A DNA stretch of 64,000 nt from Sulfolobaceae archaeon (GTDB lineage Archaea; Thermoproteota; Thermoprotei_A; Sulfolobales; Sulfolobaceae), in assembly GCA_026627305.1 (NCBI GenBank), contig JAPNVD010000007.1, positions 1 through 64,000 on the forward strand. Direction: 5' to 3'. Under the pieces are notes generated by a model, which was not told the DNA's origin, ran no database searches, and saw only the letters and a list, made by a program, of their open reading frames with translations. The position numbers were made by a program, and so were the translations under genes. This document shows, in pieces, positions 8,252 to 17,197 of this stretch (positions are counted from its first letter, which is position 1; each line of letters opens with the position of its first letter).

Positions 8252-10876
8252 TTATTTACCACCACTCTTTCTTCTGATTAAAGAAACAAGCACTACTACC
8301 ACTATTATGACTACTACAATAGTTGCAAGAGGAATTATAAAGCCTAATCTTCTTCCTCCTGAATCAAACCTGTGTGTAAACGTTGTGACGTTTGAACTGC
8401 TTTGGGAGACAGTTATAGTGATGTTGCCGTAGCTAGTAAGAACTTGACCGATATCGTTAGTATACACGAACTTCACTGGTATAGTATAAGTGCCAGGTGA
8501 AGTTGAGTTAGAGATTAGGAAGGCAAAAGTGAACGTTGCTGAGCTAAACGAGCCTATATTTCCTATATAGTATGTTGGTTCTCCTACAATTTTAATCCCT
8601 GAAGGTGTGCTAACAATCGCTGTAACACCTTCAGCCTCACCTGTTCCAAAGTTATAGACAGTAGCAGTAACTGAGATTAGCTGACCTGGAACCCCTATTG
8701 TCGGAATAGTTGATTCTCCTGTAATAATTAAACTAACGGAACCTGAGCTCAGAAGATTTATATTTAACTCTTCTTGTCTTTCCTGACCTAACTGAGTATA
8801 ATATGTCACTTGAGCATTAATGACTACTAGTCCAGATAGCTGAGTAAATATTGACACAGGCAACGTTATAGTTTGCCCAGGTTCTAAAGTCCCTATTGTT
8901 AATGCAGTCAAATTAAGATAAAGCTCTTGCGAGGTTAAAATTATACTAACATTATAGAGCGGTATATCACCTACATCTTTAATAACAAGCAAACTGTTTT
9001 GGACTTTACCCATGGTAATTGAAGAGTTAACAAGGGATATAGAAATAGGTAAATTAGGTTGATTTAACACTGGAACGTAATAGTAGAACTGTTGAGCGTA
9101 TTGTGACTGTAAACCCAGTGGCGTTGTATAGACCATCGAAAGCTGTAAAGCCACTGTTTCACCTTGAACTGTAGAAGGTATGTAAAGTTCCGCTACTATT
9201 GAGTAGTTTTGATGAGCGTGAATCTCAGAAATATAGAAGGTTGATGTAAGTACTTGCACTCCTGGCGTTTCTGGAACTAGTGTTAGAGTTATGTTGTATG
9301 CATTTTCATCACCTTGATTAAATATTATGTACGATATGTTAACGTAGGTATTAGGAGATAGTTCAGAAGGACCATTAGAGTATACAGTAAACAAGTTTTC
9401 ACCGCTAATCACTAGCGTAAAAGTTAGGTTTTGGACATAGGTCTCCTCAACACCGTTATTATTTGAGTACCAATATATTGTCAGTGGAAAAGTGTAAGAT
9501 CCAGGAGAGATGGAACCTACATTTAAGGCGAAAGTAATAGTAGTGTAGGCACCAGGTGATAGAGCGGGACCGTTTACATAAACCTCATCACCTCCTGAAA
9601 TGTTTGTGAAACCCTTAGGAAGATATATCACTCCACTAAATCCTATGGAGTCTATAGGTCCTTGATATGCAATTACTAACTGAACCTGAGCGTCTTGTGT
9701 ATTTGGATGAGGAATTGAAGAAATCCAATTAGCAGATATTATATGACCCTCTATCGTGATATTGCTGTTAACCTCTATTGGGATAGTCAAAGTTGAGTTC
9801 TTTCCAGCATAATTTACTATAAATTCCGCTTTGTAAACACCTATTGAGGCGTTAGGATAGACGTTAAATGGTATAGTGACTGTATACTCCGAATCTGGCG
9901 GAATTAACGGTATTTCAATAGAATTTAACAGGAATTGGAAAGGATAATTGGAGACTGGATATATAGTAACATTAGTTAAAAGTACATTACCAGTATTGAA
10001 TAGAGTAAAGAGTAACTGATCATTTCTACCTCCTGGAAATGTAGTTCCCTGAACTTGCCCAGAGGCGATAAGACTAATAGTTCCAGTTAAGGATAGTGAA
10101 GTTAATGTAATATAACTCTTATTATAAACCTCTACACTTATTGGGATAATATAAGTACCTAACGACGCGTTATTATCTATATTTAGCAATACTTCAGCCT
10201 CATAACTGCCTCCTGCCTCTATAGCAGGAATTAATATCTTATGGGTTATGAACGTAACAGGGTATTCTGAATTCAGCAGAACCGTAACATTAGTAGCCTC
10301 TACATTACCGGTATTTACTATAGTTAATGTTGCAACGACATCTTTTTCACCAGCATAAACTGGAGATGAAAACGCTATTGACGCTGAAAAGTTAAGATAG
10401 CCATCTATGACTAAGGGATAATATATAGTCTCATTATATCTACCATAATTGGTCACGTTAAAGAAAACCTTTAATGGTAGTTTATAAGTACCTAACTTAT
10501 CAGAACTGTTTACATTGACAAGATAAGTATAGGAGTAAGACTGACCTACACTTAACTCGCTTATGTTTATCACCTGATACCTTAGGAACTTTATAAGGGT
10601 GTTATTAAGTGGGTAGAAACTTACATTTTGGATATCGTAAGGACCCTCGTTTATTAGAGTAATGGTTAAAGGAACTAGGTTTTCACCAGGAGCAGCTACT
10701 TGATTCGGAGTACCCCATGTGCTTTGAGCCAAAAAGTTCTCCGTTATCTGAGGTCTTGTTGTTGTAGTAGAGGTAAATATAATACCTCCACCGCTCTTCC
10801 CTAAACCAGATAATGATGATATTATTATTAACATCGTGATTAATATTATTGAAATATATTTCGATATCGATAACAT
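8252..10876 (-). CDS. large COG1361-type cell-surface protein with NEW3/CARDB-like repeats
   Basis: About 874 residues from the chosen ATG at 10876. An earlier TTG at 10963 would add 29 residues but lies upstream of the TATA box (10901-10909), so it is unlikely. N-terminal TM/signal, then six or seven beta-sandwich repeats of about 110 residues. Each has recurring motifs such as NTGNVEATNVTVLL, LGTYIIPISVEVY and GEAEGVTAIVSTPSG, characteristic of COG1361/NEW3 archaeal surface proteins. The C-terminus has one TM helix and an RRKSGGK tail. It is the first gene of the cluster and directly abuts the permease gene. It may play a MacA- or substrate-binding-like role on the outer face; that is inference. 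Confidence 0.75.
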   Translation of the reverse strand: MLSISKYISIILITMLIIISSLSGLGKSGGGIIFTSTTTTRPQITENFLAQSTWGTPNQVAAPGENLVPLTITLINEGPYDIQNVSFYPLNNTLIKFLRYQVINISELSVGQSYSYTYLVNVNSSDKLGTYKLPLKVFFNVTNYGRYNETIYYPLVIDGYLNFSASIAFSSPVYAGEKDVVATLTIVNTGNVEATNVTVLLNSEYPVTFITHKILIPAIEAGGSYEAEVLLNIDNNASLGTYIIPISVEVYNKSYITLTSLSLTGTISLIASGQVQGTTFPGGRNDQLLFTLFNTGNVLLTNVTIYPVSNYPFQFLLNSIEIPLIPPDSEYTVTIPFNVYPNASIGVYKAEFIVNYAGKNSTLTIPIEVNSNITIEGHIISANWISSIPHPNTQDAQVQLVIAYQGPIDSIGFSGVIYLPKGFTNISGGDEVYVNGPALSPGAYTTITFALNVGSISPGSYTFPLTIYWYSNNNGVEETYVQNLTFTLVISGENLFTVYSNGPSELSPNTYVNISYIIFNQGDENAYNITLTLVPETPGVQVLTSTFYISEIHAHQNYSIVAELYIPSTVQGETVALQLSMVYTTPLGLQSQYAQQFYYYVPVLNQPNLPISISLVNSSITMGKVQNSLLVIKDVGDIPLYNVSIILTSQELYLNLTALTIGTLEPGQTITLPVSIFTQLSGLVVINAQVTYYTQLGQERQEELNINLLSSGSVSLIITGESTIPTIGVPGQLISVTATVYNFGTGEAEGVTAIVSTPSGIKIVGEPTYYIGNIGSFSSATFTFAFLISNSTSPGTYTIPVKFVYTNDIGQVLTSYGNITITVSQSSSNVTTFTHRFDSGGRRLGFIIPLATIVVVIIVVVVLVSLIRRKSGGK

Positions 10877-10980
10877 ACGTAATGATAAACTATAGTTAAA
10901 ATAAAAAGTTTTCCAATAAGAATAGATATATCTCAATCTATGGGCAATTTTAATTAAATCCAATTCTTGAATAAAAGAGC
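10877..10980. promoter_or_regulatory. divergent promoter region
   Basis: This 104-bp gap serves two leaderless genes. Minus strand: CTTTTTATT (10901-10909), about 27 nt before ATG 10876. Plus strand: TTTTAATTAA (about 10948-10957), about 27 nt before ATG 10981. The two TATA boxes are about 45 bp apart, so polymerase complexes could interfere with each other. Confidence 0.5.
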
Positions 10981-11544
10981 ATGAGTAGAGCTAAACAACT
11001 ACTGAAAGAAGCCATAGATGAGTTAAAAAAGGGTTCAATTTTAGCCTCACAGATGATTTTAGAGGATCTTTACAATAATTTCGAGAAATATCTAAATCAA
11101 GAAGATATAAATTACGATTTTACATTAGATAACCTAATCCTACTGACCCTTGGTGCATTCCTTCAACTTAAGCAGGAGATAGTAGCAAAACAGAAGTTCT
11201 ACGTTTCATCTTTTCTAGTCTACGATATTTTAATCTCGAATAAGTTAACAGTTCAAAATCCTTATTTTAAATACATAAAAGCAAAGAGGTACTTTATTTT
11301 TAGTGAGAGAATTGAAAACAGGATAAAGAATTTGGCATATAACGGGTTCCTCTTTTCTGGAGAACAAAAGATTATCCTATTAGATAAGGGCAAAATGGAA
11401 AGTATCAATTTGCTTAAAAGCATAGATAAACACCTTAGTGATCAAATTATAAAAATAGTGGGAGAAGTGTCTTATCTAAATTCTAAAAAGGAGCTAATGA
11501 GGTATGTAGAACAATATCTAGCTAATCTTTTGAACAGAAAATAG
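10981..11544 (+). CDS. hypothetical helical protein
   Basis: 187 residues, no signal peptide or TM segment, predicted all-helical and Lys/Glu/Leu rich. I do not recognise the family. The N-terminal 30 residues (LLKEAIDELKKGS) resemble a TPR or HEPN-like helical hairpin. It is the first gene of a three-gene plus-strand run with a TPR protein and a ModE-like regulator (12-nt gap to the next gene). The start is fixed by the TATA box about 27 nt upstream. A scaffold or RNA/protein-binding role alongside the TPR protein is possible but unsupported by any motif. Confidence 0.65.
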   Translation: MSRAKQLLKEAIDELKKGSILASQMILEDLYNNFEKYLNQEDINYDFTLDNLILLTLGAFLQLKQEIVAKQKFYVSSFLVYDILISNKLTVQNPYFKYIKAKRYFIFSERIENRIKNLAYNGFLFSGEQKIILLDKGKMESINLLKSIDKHLSDQIIKIVGEVSYLNSKKELMRYVEQYLANLLNRK

Positions 11545-11555
11545 AACTATATTTT

Positions 11556-12491
11556 GTGAATAACGATCTAGAGGAGTTATTAAAAGAAGGGAAATATGAT
11601 GAACTTGAGAACAAGATAACGCAATTACTTAAAACTCGAGACGATCCAGCCTACCATTATTATCTCGCTTTATCATACTTCTTTAGGAAAAAGTATTCTA
11701 AAGGTTATAAGGAGGCGTTAAAGGCTGTAAGAGGAAGTCCTGAAAACCCTATCTACCTCTTTACATTAATAAAAATAGCGTATAACCTTAGTAGGGAAAC
11801 AAGTAATGACAAAAGGCTAAAAGAAGCTTACAACTTACTTTCTAAACTTGAAGCATTAGATAAGGAGAAGAAAATAGTGGAAAGCGATGAATACCTATTA
11901 CTGAAATCAAATATCCTTTACGATATGGGAATGTATGATGAGGGATTAAAAGAATTGGAAAAGATCAAGAATAAGGATGCCCTGGACTACTTTAAACTAA
12001 AAGCTGATATTTTATATAATCTTAAAAGGTATAGTGAAGCTATAGAAAATTATAATCAAGCCTTAAAGTACGATCCAAACAACAGTGAAATACATTACGC
12101 ATTAGCATTATCTTATGAGAAACTAAACAAGACAGATGAGGCAATAGGTGAAATAGAAAAGGCAATAAACATAGATCCAGAAAACCCTTATTATTACGAG
12201 GAGAAGTCTAAAATCCTTACCTTGAAAGGCGATAAAGATGGAGCTATGGAAAACATAGAAAAAGCTCTTTCAATAGACCCTGATAACCCTCTACTGATCT
12301 CAACGAAAATATTTATACTACTATCCTTCAATTTGAAAGATAAAGCCTTAAATGTATTGAAGGAGTTCTCTGAAGGTTCTGTTAAGGAGGAAATGGAGGC
12401 TTTATGCGAAGATCTGGAAGCAAGGAAAGCAGAAGCCAAGTCCCAAGAAATGAAAGACAGCATAGAGGAGATACAGTTAAAATATTGCTGA
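11556..12491 (+). CDS. tetratricopeptide-repeat protein
   Basis: 311-residue cytosolic protein starting at GTG. At least five TPR units are visible, most clearly at about 155-260, where each has the W/Y-x2-G/A-x3-Y/L...A-x4-P pattern (AIENYNQALKYDPNNSEIHY, AIGEIEKAINIDPENPYYYE, and AMENIEKALSIDPDNPLL). TPR arrays mediate protein-protein contacts; the partner is unknown. It lies 11 nt after the 187-residue gene, and its stop overlaps the start region of the ModE-like gene, indicating co-transcription. Confidence 0.85.
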   Translation: MNNDLEELLKEGKYDELENKITQLLKTRDDPAYHYYLALSYFFRKKYSKGYKEALKAVRGSPENPIYLFTLIKIAYNLSRETSNDKRLKEAYNLLSKLEALDKEKKIVESDEYLLLKSNILYDMGMYDEGLKELEKIKNKDALDYFKLKADILYNLKRYSEAIENYNQALKYDPNNSEIHYALALSYEKLNKTDEAIGEIEKAINIDPENPYYYEEKSKILTLKGDKDGAMENIEKALSIDPDNPLLISTKIFILLSFNLKDKALNVLKEFSEGSVKEEMEALCEDLEARKAEAKSQEMKDSIEEIQLKYC

Positions 12492-12853
12492 ATGTAAATA
12501 TTAATGTGAAGTTTAAATTCAAAATATGGATTGAAAAAGATGATGGAGAGCCCGTTTTAGGGAAAGGAGGCTATAGGTTAATCAAGAGTATAATAGAACT
12601 AGGTTCTATATCTCAGTCCTCTAAAAAATTAGGATTATCGTATAAATTTGCATGGAGTTATATTAAGAGACTAAATAACGCTATACCTTCGGGTATTATC
12701 ATGAGAAAGGGCGGCAAGAATGCAGGAGGTTCAATAGTCTCCGACAAGTTAAAGAAAATTATAGAATTATATGACGAAGCAGAAAAAGAGATAAATGAGG
12801 TTATTGAAAAGTATAATAAAAAACTTAATGAAATATTAAATGAAGAGCAATAA
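12485..12853 (+). CDS. ModE-like winged-helix regulator
   Basis: About 122 residues from TTG 12485, which overlaps the TPR stop; GTG 12506 is an alternative. A longer reading frame back to 12404 would run deep inside the TPR gene. The core (about 20-95) matches the ModE/LysR-type HTH: GKGGYRLIKSIIELGSISQSSK, then LSYKFAWSYIKRLN and a GGKNAGGSIVS wing. This is the N-terminal DNA-binding half of ModE; the molybdate-binding MOP domain is absent, as in many archaeal homologues. No molybdate transporter or molybdopterin gene lies nearby, so the ligand is uncertain. The C-terminal helix is Lys/Glu rich. The 3' end overlaps the convergent UbiA gene by 29 nt. Confidence 0.7.
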   Translation: MLNVNINVKFKFKIWIEKDDGEPVLGKGGYRLIKSIIELGSISQSSKKLGLSYKFAWSYIKRLNNAIPSGIIMRKGGKNAGGSIVSDKLKKIIELYDEAEKEINEVIEKYNKKLNEILNEEQ

Positions 12854-14147
12854 TATATCCTATAAGAAATATTAACGAGAAGTACATGTGCAAACTCTGA
12901 AACTGTGCTGTTAACGCGTCTAAAATCATCCTTTTCCAGTTCTTCTCGTCTAATGCAATTTTGGTCAGCTTTATAGCCCATGGTATAGTCAGGAATGAGC
13001 CTAATAACGGTAATAATCTTGCATCATAAATCACAGAAATTCCTATAAAAATGAATGAGAACCATATTAAAGCTAGGTAGTAAATCATGGAACCCTTTTG
13101 ACCTAAGAAGTAAGCTATTGTCTTGACTCCCTGAGATGCATCACTCTTGATATCCCTCCAGTTGTTAGAGTGTAAAACTGCTGTAACTATTAACCCTAGT
13201 CCTATAGACAAAAACACAGGGCCAGGAGAGGTAAGCGAACCACCTTGCAAAATATAAGAGCCTAAAACTATACCTGGTCCCCAGATCAGGAAGACAGCTA
13301 AATCACCTAAAGCTAACCACTTTAAACCATACTTTGGTATGCTATAAGTTAAAGCTGCAACAATTCCTAGAGCTCCTATTATCAAAACTTTAGGATATAA
13401 CAGAATTAAATAAGCCCCTAGGAATATACCGGCACTCATAACTAAAAACACGTATAACATATAATAGCGCAATGGAATTAGATTATCTACTAACGCTCTA
13501 GAACCTGAAGGAGGTACATTAATCGGTTTATCTATACCAGATCTAAAATCAAAGAAACTATTTAGAAGATTAGCACCAGCTTGTAAAAGTACTACAGCTA
13601 TTGCTGAGAGGATTAATTTTAAAATATTGAAATATGGTGAGATTAGCGCTCCCAATACTATATCGGCAACACTCATTTGAAGTGACCAAGGCCTTAAGGC
13701 ATAAAAATACTTCTTTATTGGATTAATATCCTCTTTAAGAGAATCTATATCAACCGAATCAGTGATAACCCTATAACCTTCAGTGAGATCATAAAACTGC
13801 AAATCTTTTTCAGGAACTATCCTAACTATAATGGAGTTATAATCATTAAGTAATAACGTATATTCAGGGACTTTAAATAAGAGTATTCCTCTTTCAATTT
13901 TATAGTTTAATGGACTTCCCAGAATTTCTACACGTCCCTTCCCTGTAATATATCGCTTTTCGCTCTTTTTATCCTCTATGATAAAATTAACAACTGTTGA
14001 TGAGGTAAGTTCATCTAACAATTTCTTATCATTAGTTATAAATAGGAAACCGTAATAGAGAGCGTAAAACGTTCTAAAACTAAAACCAGAGCTAGAAATT
14101 ACAATAGATCTACTCCTCTTAAGGATCTTTAATATTCGTTTATTCAT
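12825..14147 (-). CDS. UbiA/MenA-type prenyltransferase with extra N-terminal domain
   Basis: 440 residues. The C-terminal 290 are a UbiA-superfamily membrane prenyltransferase with about eight TM helices. The first Asp motif reads NSFFDFRSGID (N196, D200, D206) and the second SNNWRDIKSD (about 330-340), nearest to MenA. Such enzymes attach an isoprenoid chain to an aromatic ring; in Sulfolobales a quinone such as caldariellaquinone is a candidate product. The N-terminal 145 residues are soluble and resemble a pyridoxamine-5'-phosphate-oxidase-like split barrel (ITNDKKLLDELTSSTVVNFI then RYITGKGRVEIL). That part is a tentative fold guess. Overlaps convergently with the ModE-like gene. Confidence 0.8.
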   Translation of the reverse strand: MNKRILKILKRSRSIVISSSGFSFRTFYALYYGFLFITNDKKLLDELTSSTVVNFIIEDKKSEKRYITGKGRVEILGSPLNYKIERGILLFKVPEYTLLLNDYNSIIVRIVPEKDLQFYDLTEGYRVITDSVDIDSLKEDINPIKKYFYALRPWSLQMSVADIVLGALISPYFNILKLILSAIAVVLLQAGANLLNSFFDFRSGIDKPINVPPSGSRALVDNLIPLRYYMLYVFLVMSAGIFLGAYLILLYPKVLIIGALGIVAALTYSIPKYGLKWLALGDLAVFLIWGPGIVLGSYILQGGSLTSPGPVFLSIGLGLIVTAVLHSNNWRDIKSDASQGVKTIAYFLGQKGSMIYYLALIWFSFIFIGISVIYDARLLPLLGSFLTIPWAIKLTKIALDEKNWKRMILDALTAQFQSLHMYFSLIFLIGYIIALHLIFH

Positions 14148-14400
14148 CGTAACATTTATGCTAGAGAAAATATATAAAATCTTGTTTCTGAAAACTAATA
14201 ATTTTCTAATTTAACTAATAAAACAAACAACCAATAACCCTAACAATTACTAATTATCACTATCGTATACTCTGTATAATAGAAATGTCACATCAGTATT
14301 TATAACGTTCCTTCTACATATGGTTTATCATCAGTTATAGAAGAGACTTCTAGTTCCTAATAGTAATAATATCATTTAATTTTACAATGTAACCTCTAAC

Positions 14401-14431
14401 TATAAAACCCTTTAGGTAACAATTGAAAACA
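14401..14431 (+). promoter_or_regulatory. TATA box deciding the start of the second UbiA gene
   Basis: TATAAAA at 14401-14407 lies about 28 nt before ATG 14432. This supports a leaderless mRNA starting at that ATG rather than the TTG at 14423. Confidence 0.55.
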
Positions 14432-15229
14432 ATGAATCCTATTAAGAGTCTTAAGCTAGGACTATACTCTCCATCAATAATTATAGTTCTGTTAGCATGG
14501 TATTATTCCAAGTTTAACAATTTGCTATATTTTATTATACTCCTCTTAATCGTGCTTCTCTTCCAAATGGGAATGAACTTAGGGATGGACTATAACGATT
14601 ACCTATCGGGCATACCCGTAAGTAATAAAGATACCTTATTTCCTTCAGGACCATACTCTATCATAGAAGATAAGCTAAGCCCTACAAAAGTTAAGTTAGC
14701 TTCGACGTTTATGTTTATAATGTCAGCGATATTGGCATTGATTTTGCTAATATTTACGAGAAACATTGAACTACTTTATGTTGGTTTGTTAGCAGTAATA
14801 GCAGGTCTTCTATATTTAATACCGCCAATACAACTGTATAAGAGAGGACTTGGAGAAATATCCACATTCCTCGATTTTGGACCTATATTAATGGCAGGAT
14901 CTTTATTAGTCCTCAACGGTTCTGTTACTCTTAGACCTATGATAGTTTCTATAGGTTTTGGACTGCAGACTTCAGCAATTAGATTTATACACCATATAGT
15001 TGATGAAAACCATAAAAGTTTCAGAGTGAAGAACTATAGAAAGATTTACGGTTTTCTTCTGTTACTGAGTTATTTACCTTTTATCTTGATTTCTAAATAT
15101 TTAGAGCTAATACCCTTTATATTGTCAGTACTCCACTTAATAGCTTTGCCTAAAGATTATAGAATAGTCTCAAGAAAGGTTTGGGTAACTCTTCTCTTAC
15201 AACTACTCTCATTCTTCATATTGTTATAA
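14432..15229 (+). CDS. second UbiA-family prenyltransferase
   Basis: 265 residues from ATG 14432, integral membrane with seven or eight TM helices. The first Asp motif is NLGMDYNDYLSGIP (N and two Asp), as in MenA/UbiA. The second motif (HHIVDENHKS) is degenerate compared with the canonical DxxxD. It is divergent from the other UbiA gene and separated by about 280 bp of AT-rich sequence with no other gene. Two neighbouring UbiA enzymes suggest successive steps or different acceptors in quinone or lipid synthesis (inference). Confidence 0.75.
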   Translation: MNPIKSLKLGLYSPSIIIVLLAWYYSKFNNLLYFIILLLIVLLFQMGMNLGMDYNDYLSGIPVSNKDTLFPSGPYSIIEDKLSPTKVKLASTFMFIMSAILALILLIFTRNIELLYVGLLAVIAGLLYLIPPIQLYKRGLGEISTFLDFGPILMAGSLLVLNGSVTLRPMIVSIGFGLQTSAIRFIHHIVDENHKSFRVKNYRKIYGFLLLLSYLPFILISKYLELIPFILSVLHLIALPKDYRIVSRKVWVTLLLQLLSFFILL

Positions 15230-15445
15230 GAGCTCATCTAGACGGTCTTCTATATCCTCTATTTCATCCTGTATTTTCTTCTGAAGTTTCTTATCGTTTA
15301 TCTGATTAATCTTGTCTTTTAGTTCATTTAAGATATCCTGAACTTCTTCGCATTCATCACAGTCTAAAGAGCCGCATTTTTCGCACTCCTCAATTAACTT
15401 TTCTGCCTTATCCAATAATCTCTTTACCTGTTTCTCTTCACTCAT
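15224..15445 (-). CDS. small acidic coiled-coil protein with a four-Cys cluster
   Basis: 73 residues, strongly acidic (Glu/Asp/Lys). The middle carries CEKCGSLDCDECEE, a C-x2-C-x4-C-x2-C arrangement that could bind zinc or an Fe-S cluster. It is flanked by helices with heptad character. I do not recognise a family. Stop codons of this gene and the convergent UbiA gene overlap by 6 nt. The coding character (in-frame Cys knuckle, ATG start, no competing frame) supports a real gene. Confidence 0.6.
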   Translation of the reverse strand: MSEEKQVKRLLDKAEKLIEECEKCGSLDCDECEEVQDILNELKDKINQINDKKLQKKIQDEIEDIEDRLDELL

Positions 15446-15491
15446 ATAAATTAATTAAGAAAGAGTAAGATAAAACTTCAACTTCAATCCA

Positions 15492-16175
15492 TCATCTCTT
15501 CTTTATTATATAGCTAGATGCCATTAAGAATATTATACCATAGACGAAATCCCCTATAGACCATAATATTGAAGAAGTGTTACCAATTAGTGCCATTGAT
15601 ATGGACTGTGAAGCATAAGTCGTTGGTTCAAGCAGCGTTAAATACCTATATGGCAAAGGTATGAATGTATAAGGAAAGTATACGGGAGCAAAGAAAGATA
15701 GCGTAAATGAGATTATCTGTGAATATTGATTAACATCACGAGGGGTCCTAAATGCGAAACCTATTAACATACCCATGCTTATTCCCATAAAGAGGGCTGA
15801 TATGATGGCTATTATAAGTAAAGGAGGAGAAGCGACCTTTAAATGAAAAAGCAGAACACCAAAGATTAGAAGTAAAGGTGTTACTAAGAGAGCTGATAGG
15901 CCATTTGAGATAGCTATAGATAATGAATACAACTCTCTTGAAATGCCAGCTGCTAATAGTAATGATAATCTACCTGACTCCCTCTCATTTGCTAGTCCTT
16001 GCGCTATTGATAGAATAGTTCCTATAGTCATGTAAAAGGTTATCGTACCTGATATTAAGTATACCTTATATACGGTAGAGACTATTGTGCCTAAAGCTAC
16101 TAGCAAGCCTATAGGAAGTATGATGGAGAAGAATATCACTGCAAAAATCGCTATCTTAGCTTCTTTAAACTCCAT
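15492..16175 (-). CDS. ABC-2 type exporter permease
   Basis: 227 residues with six predicted TM helices and no large soluble domain. The ABC-2 core motif region (ANERESGRLSLLLAAGISRELY) follows helix 2, and the C-terminus ends in SSYIIKKR. It follows the ATPase gene by 19 nt, a two-gene DrrAB-like exporter. The substrate (lipid, drug or glycan) is unknown. The GT2 gene upstream hints at a cell-envelope substrate, but the 240-bp gap between them makes co-transcription uncertain. Confidence 0.8.
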   Translation of the reverse strand: MEFKEAKIAIFAVIFFSIILPIGLLVALGTIVSTVYKVYLISGTITFYMTIGTILSIAQGLANERESGRLSLLLAAGISRELYSLSIAISNGLSALLVTPLLLIFGVLLFHLKVASPPLLIIAIISALFMGISMGMLIGFAFRTPRDVNQYSQIISFTLSFFAPVYFPYTFIPLPYRYLTLLEPTTYASQSISMALIGNTSSILWSIGDFVYGIIFLMASSYIIKKR

Positions 16176-16194
16176 TGCTAATAAGTAGAGAAAT

Positions 16195-17025
16195 TCACGA
16201 AGCGTTTTTGAACACCTCTAGATAGACTTCTTCTAATGAAGGTAGCCTAACTTCGAACTTTCCGTTCAGAGTAGCAATAGTCTTCTTTAATTCATCTTCC
16301 CCTCTTATTTTCATTATCTTCCCTGACTCATAATCTATGATCTCATACCAATCCGCAAATTTTTTCTTTATATCTGCAGGTGAACCCTCCATTAATATTT
16401 TTCTATTTATAAAGTATATTCTATCCGATAGCCTTTCTGCCTCATCTAAGTAATGTGTTGTAAGTAGCATGCTCTTCTGCTCTTTTTTAAACTTTAACAG
16501 TATATCCCAAACTTCCCTTCTAGCTTCTGGATCTAACCCAGTAGTCGGCTCGTCTAGGATTACAAACTTGGGATCGTTTATCAAAGCCATTGCAATAAGA
16601 AGTTTCCTCCTCATACCTCCTGACAAGTCCATAGCGTAAGTATTTCTCTTGTCGTATAAATCCAGCTTTCTGAGGAGCTCCTCTCCTTTCTCTACTATCG
16701 TCCGTTTATCCATGCCCTTTATTCTTCCCATATAGTATACATTATCCCAAACAGTGAGATCTAGGTAAGGTCTCACCTCTTGAGGTATAACACCCATCAA
16801 TTTTTTGATTTTCCTATCAGTTGGCTTTTTACTCAACACAACGATTTTTCCCCTGTTTGGGGTGAGCTCACCATAAATCTGCTTGACCAAGGTAGTCTTA
16901 CCTGCACCGTTAGGACCTAGAAGACCAACTATTTCGCCTTGAGAAATATAAAGAGAAACGTCTTCATTAGCTAATAGACTACCATAGTATTTCCAAACGT
17001 GCTGAACCTCAAGAATCTTATCCAT
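16195..17025 (-). CDS. ABC transporter ATP-binding protein (DrrA/CcmA-like)
   Basis: 276 residues from ATG 17025. Walker A GPNGAGKTT (37-45), Q-loop PQEVRPY, signature LSGGM (134-138), Walker B FVILDEP followed by TTGLDPEAR, and H-loop TTHYLDEAER. The C-terminal 60 residues are the DrrA-type extension. A longer reading from 17058 would place TATAAATT (17048-17055) inside the coding region. That box sits about 26 nt before 17025, so the shorter leaderless start is preferred. Energises the permease immediately downstream. Confidence 0.9.
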   Translation of the reverse strand: MDKILEVQHVWKYYGSLLANEDVSLYISQGEIVGLLGPNGAGKTTLVKQIYGELTPNRGKIVVLSKKPTDRKIKKLMGVIPQEVRPYLDLTVWDNVYYMGRIKGMDKRTIVEKGEELLRKLDLYDKRNTYAMDLSGGMRRKLLIAMALINDPKFVILDEPTTGLDPEARREVWDILLKFKKEQKSMLLTTHYLDEAERLSDRIYFINRKILMEGSPADIKKKFADWYEIIDYESGKIMKIRGEDELKKTIATLNGKFEVRLPSLEEVYLEVFKNAS

Positions 17026-17197
17026 AATACTGAAATTACCTTTCCATAATTTATACATTCCGTAAATTCAAATTTAGTAGAGAGAAGTTTAGCGTATAAC
17101 GAGAAGGGAATCAATAACAACCCTTAAAGTCAAATTAGACATCAATACAGAGATAAGATACATTTGATGTGACAATACATCCAACGAATATATAGGT

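Noticed and set aside
14290-14370. Second possible box C/D sRNA (CTGATGA and CTGATGT on the minus strand)
   Set aside because: Box C is followed by no proper D' at guide distance and no guide matching a known rRNA segment; the region is AT-rich and such matches are expected.
16195-17058. Long start of the ABC ATPase at 17058
   Set aside because: It would place the TATA box inside the coding sequence; the ATG at 17025 fits a leaderless mRNA and the family N-terminus.
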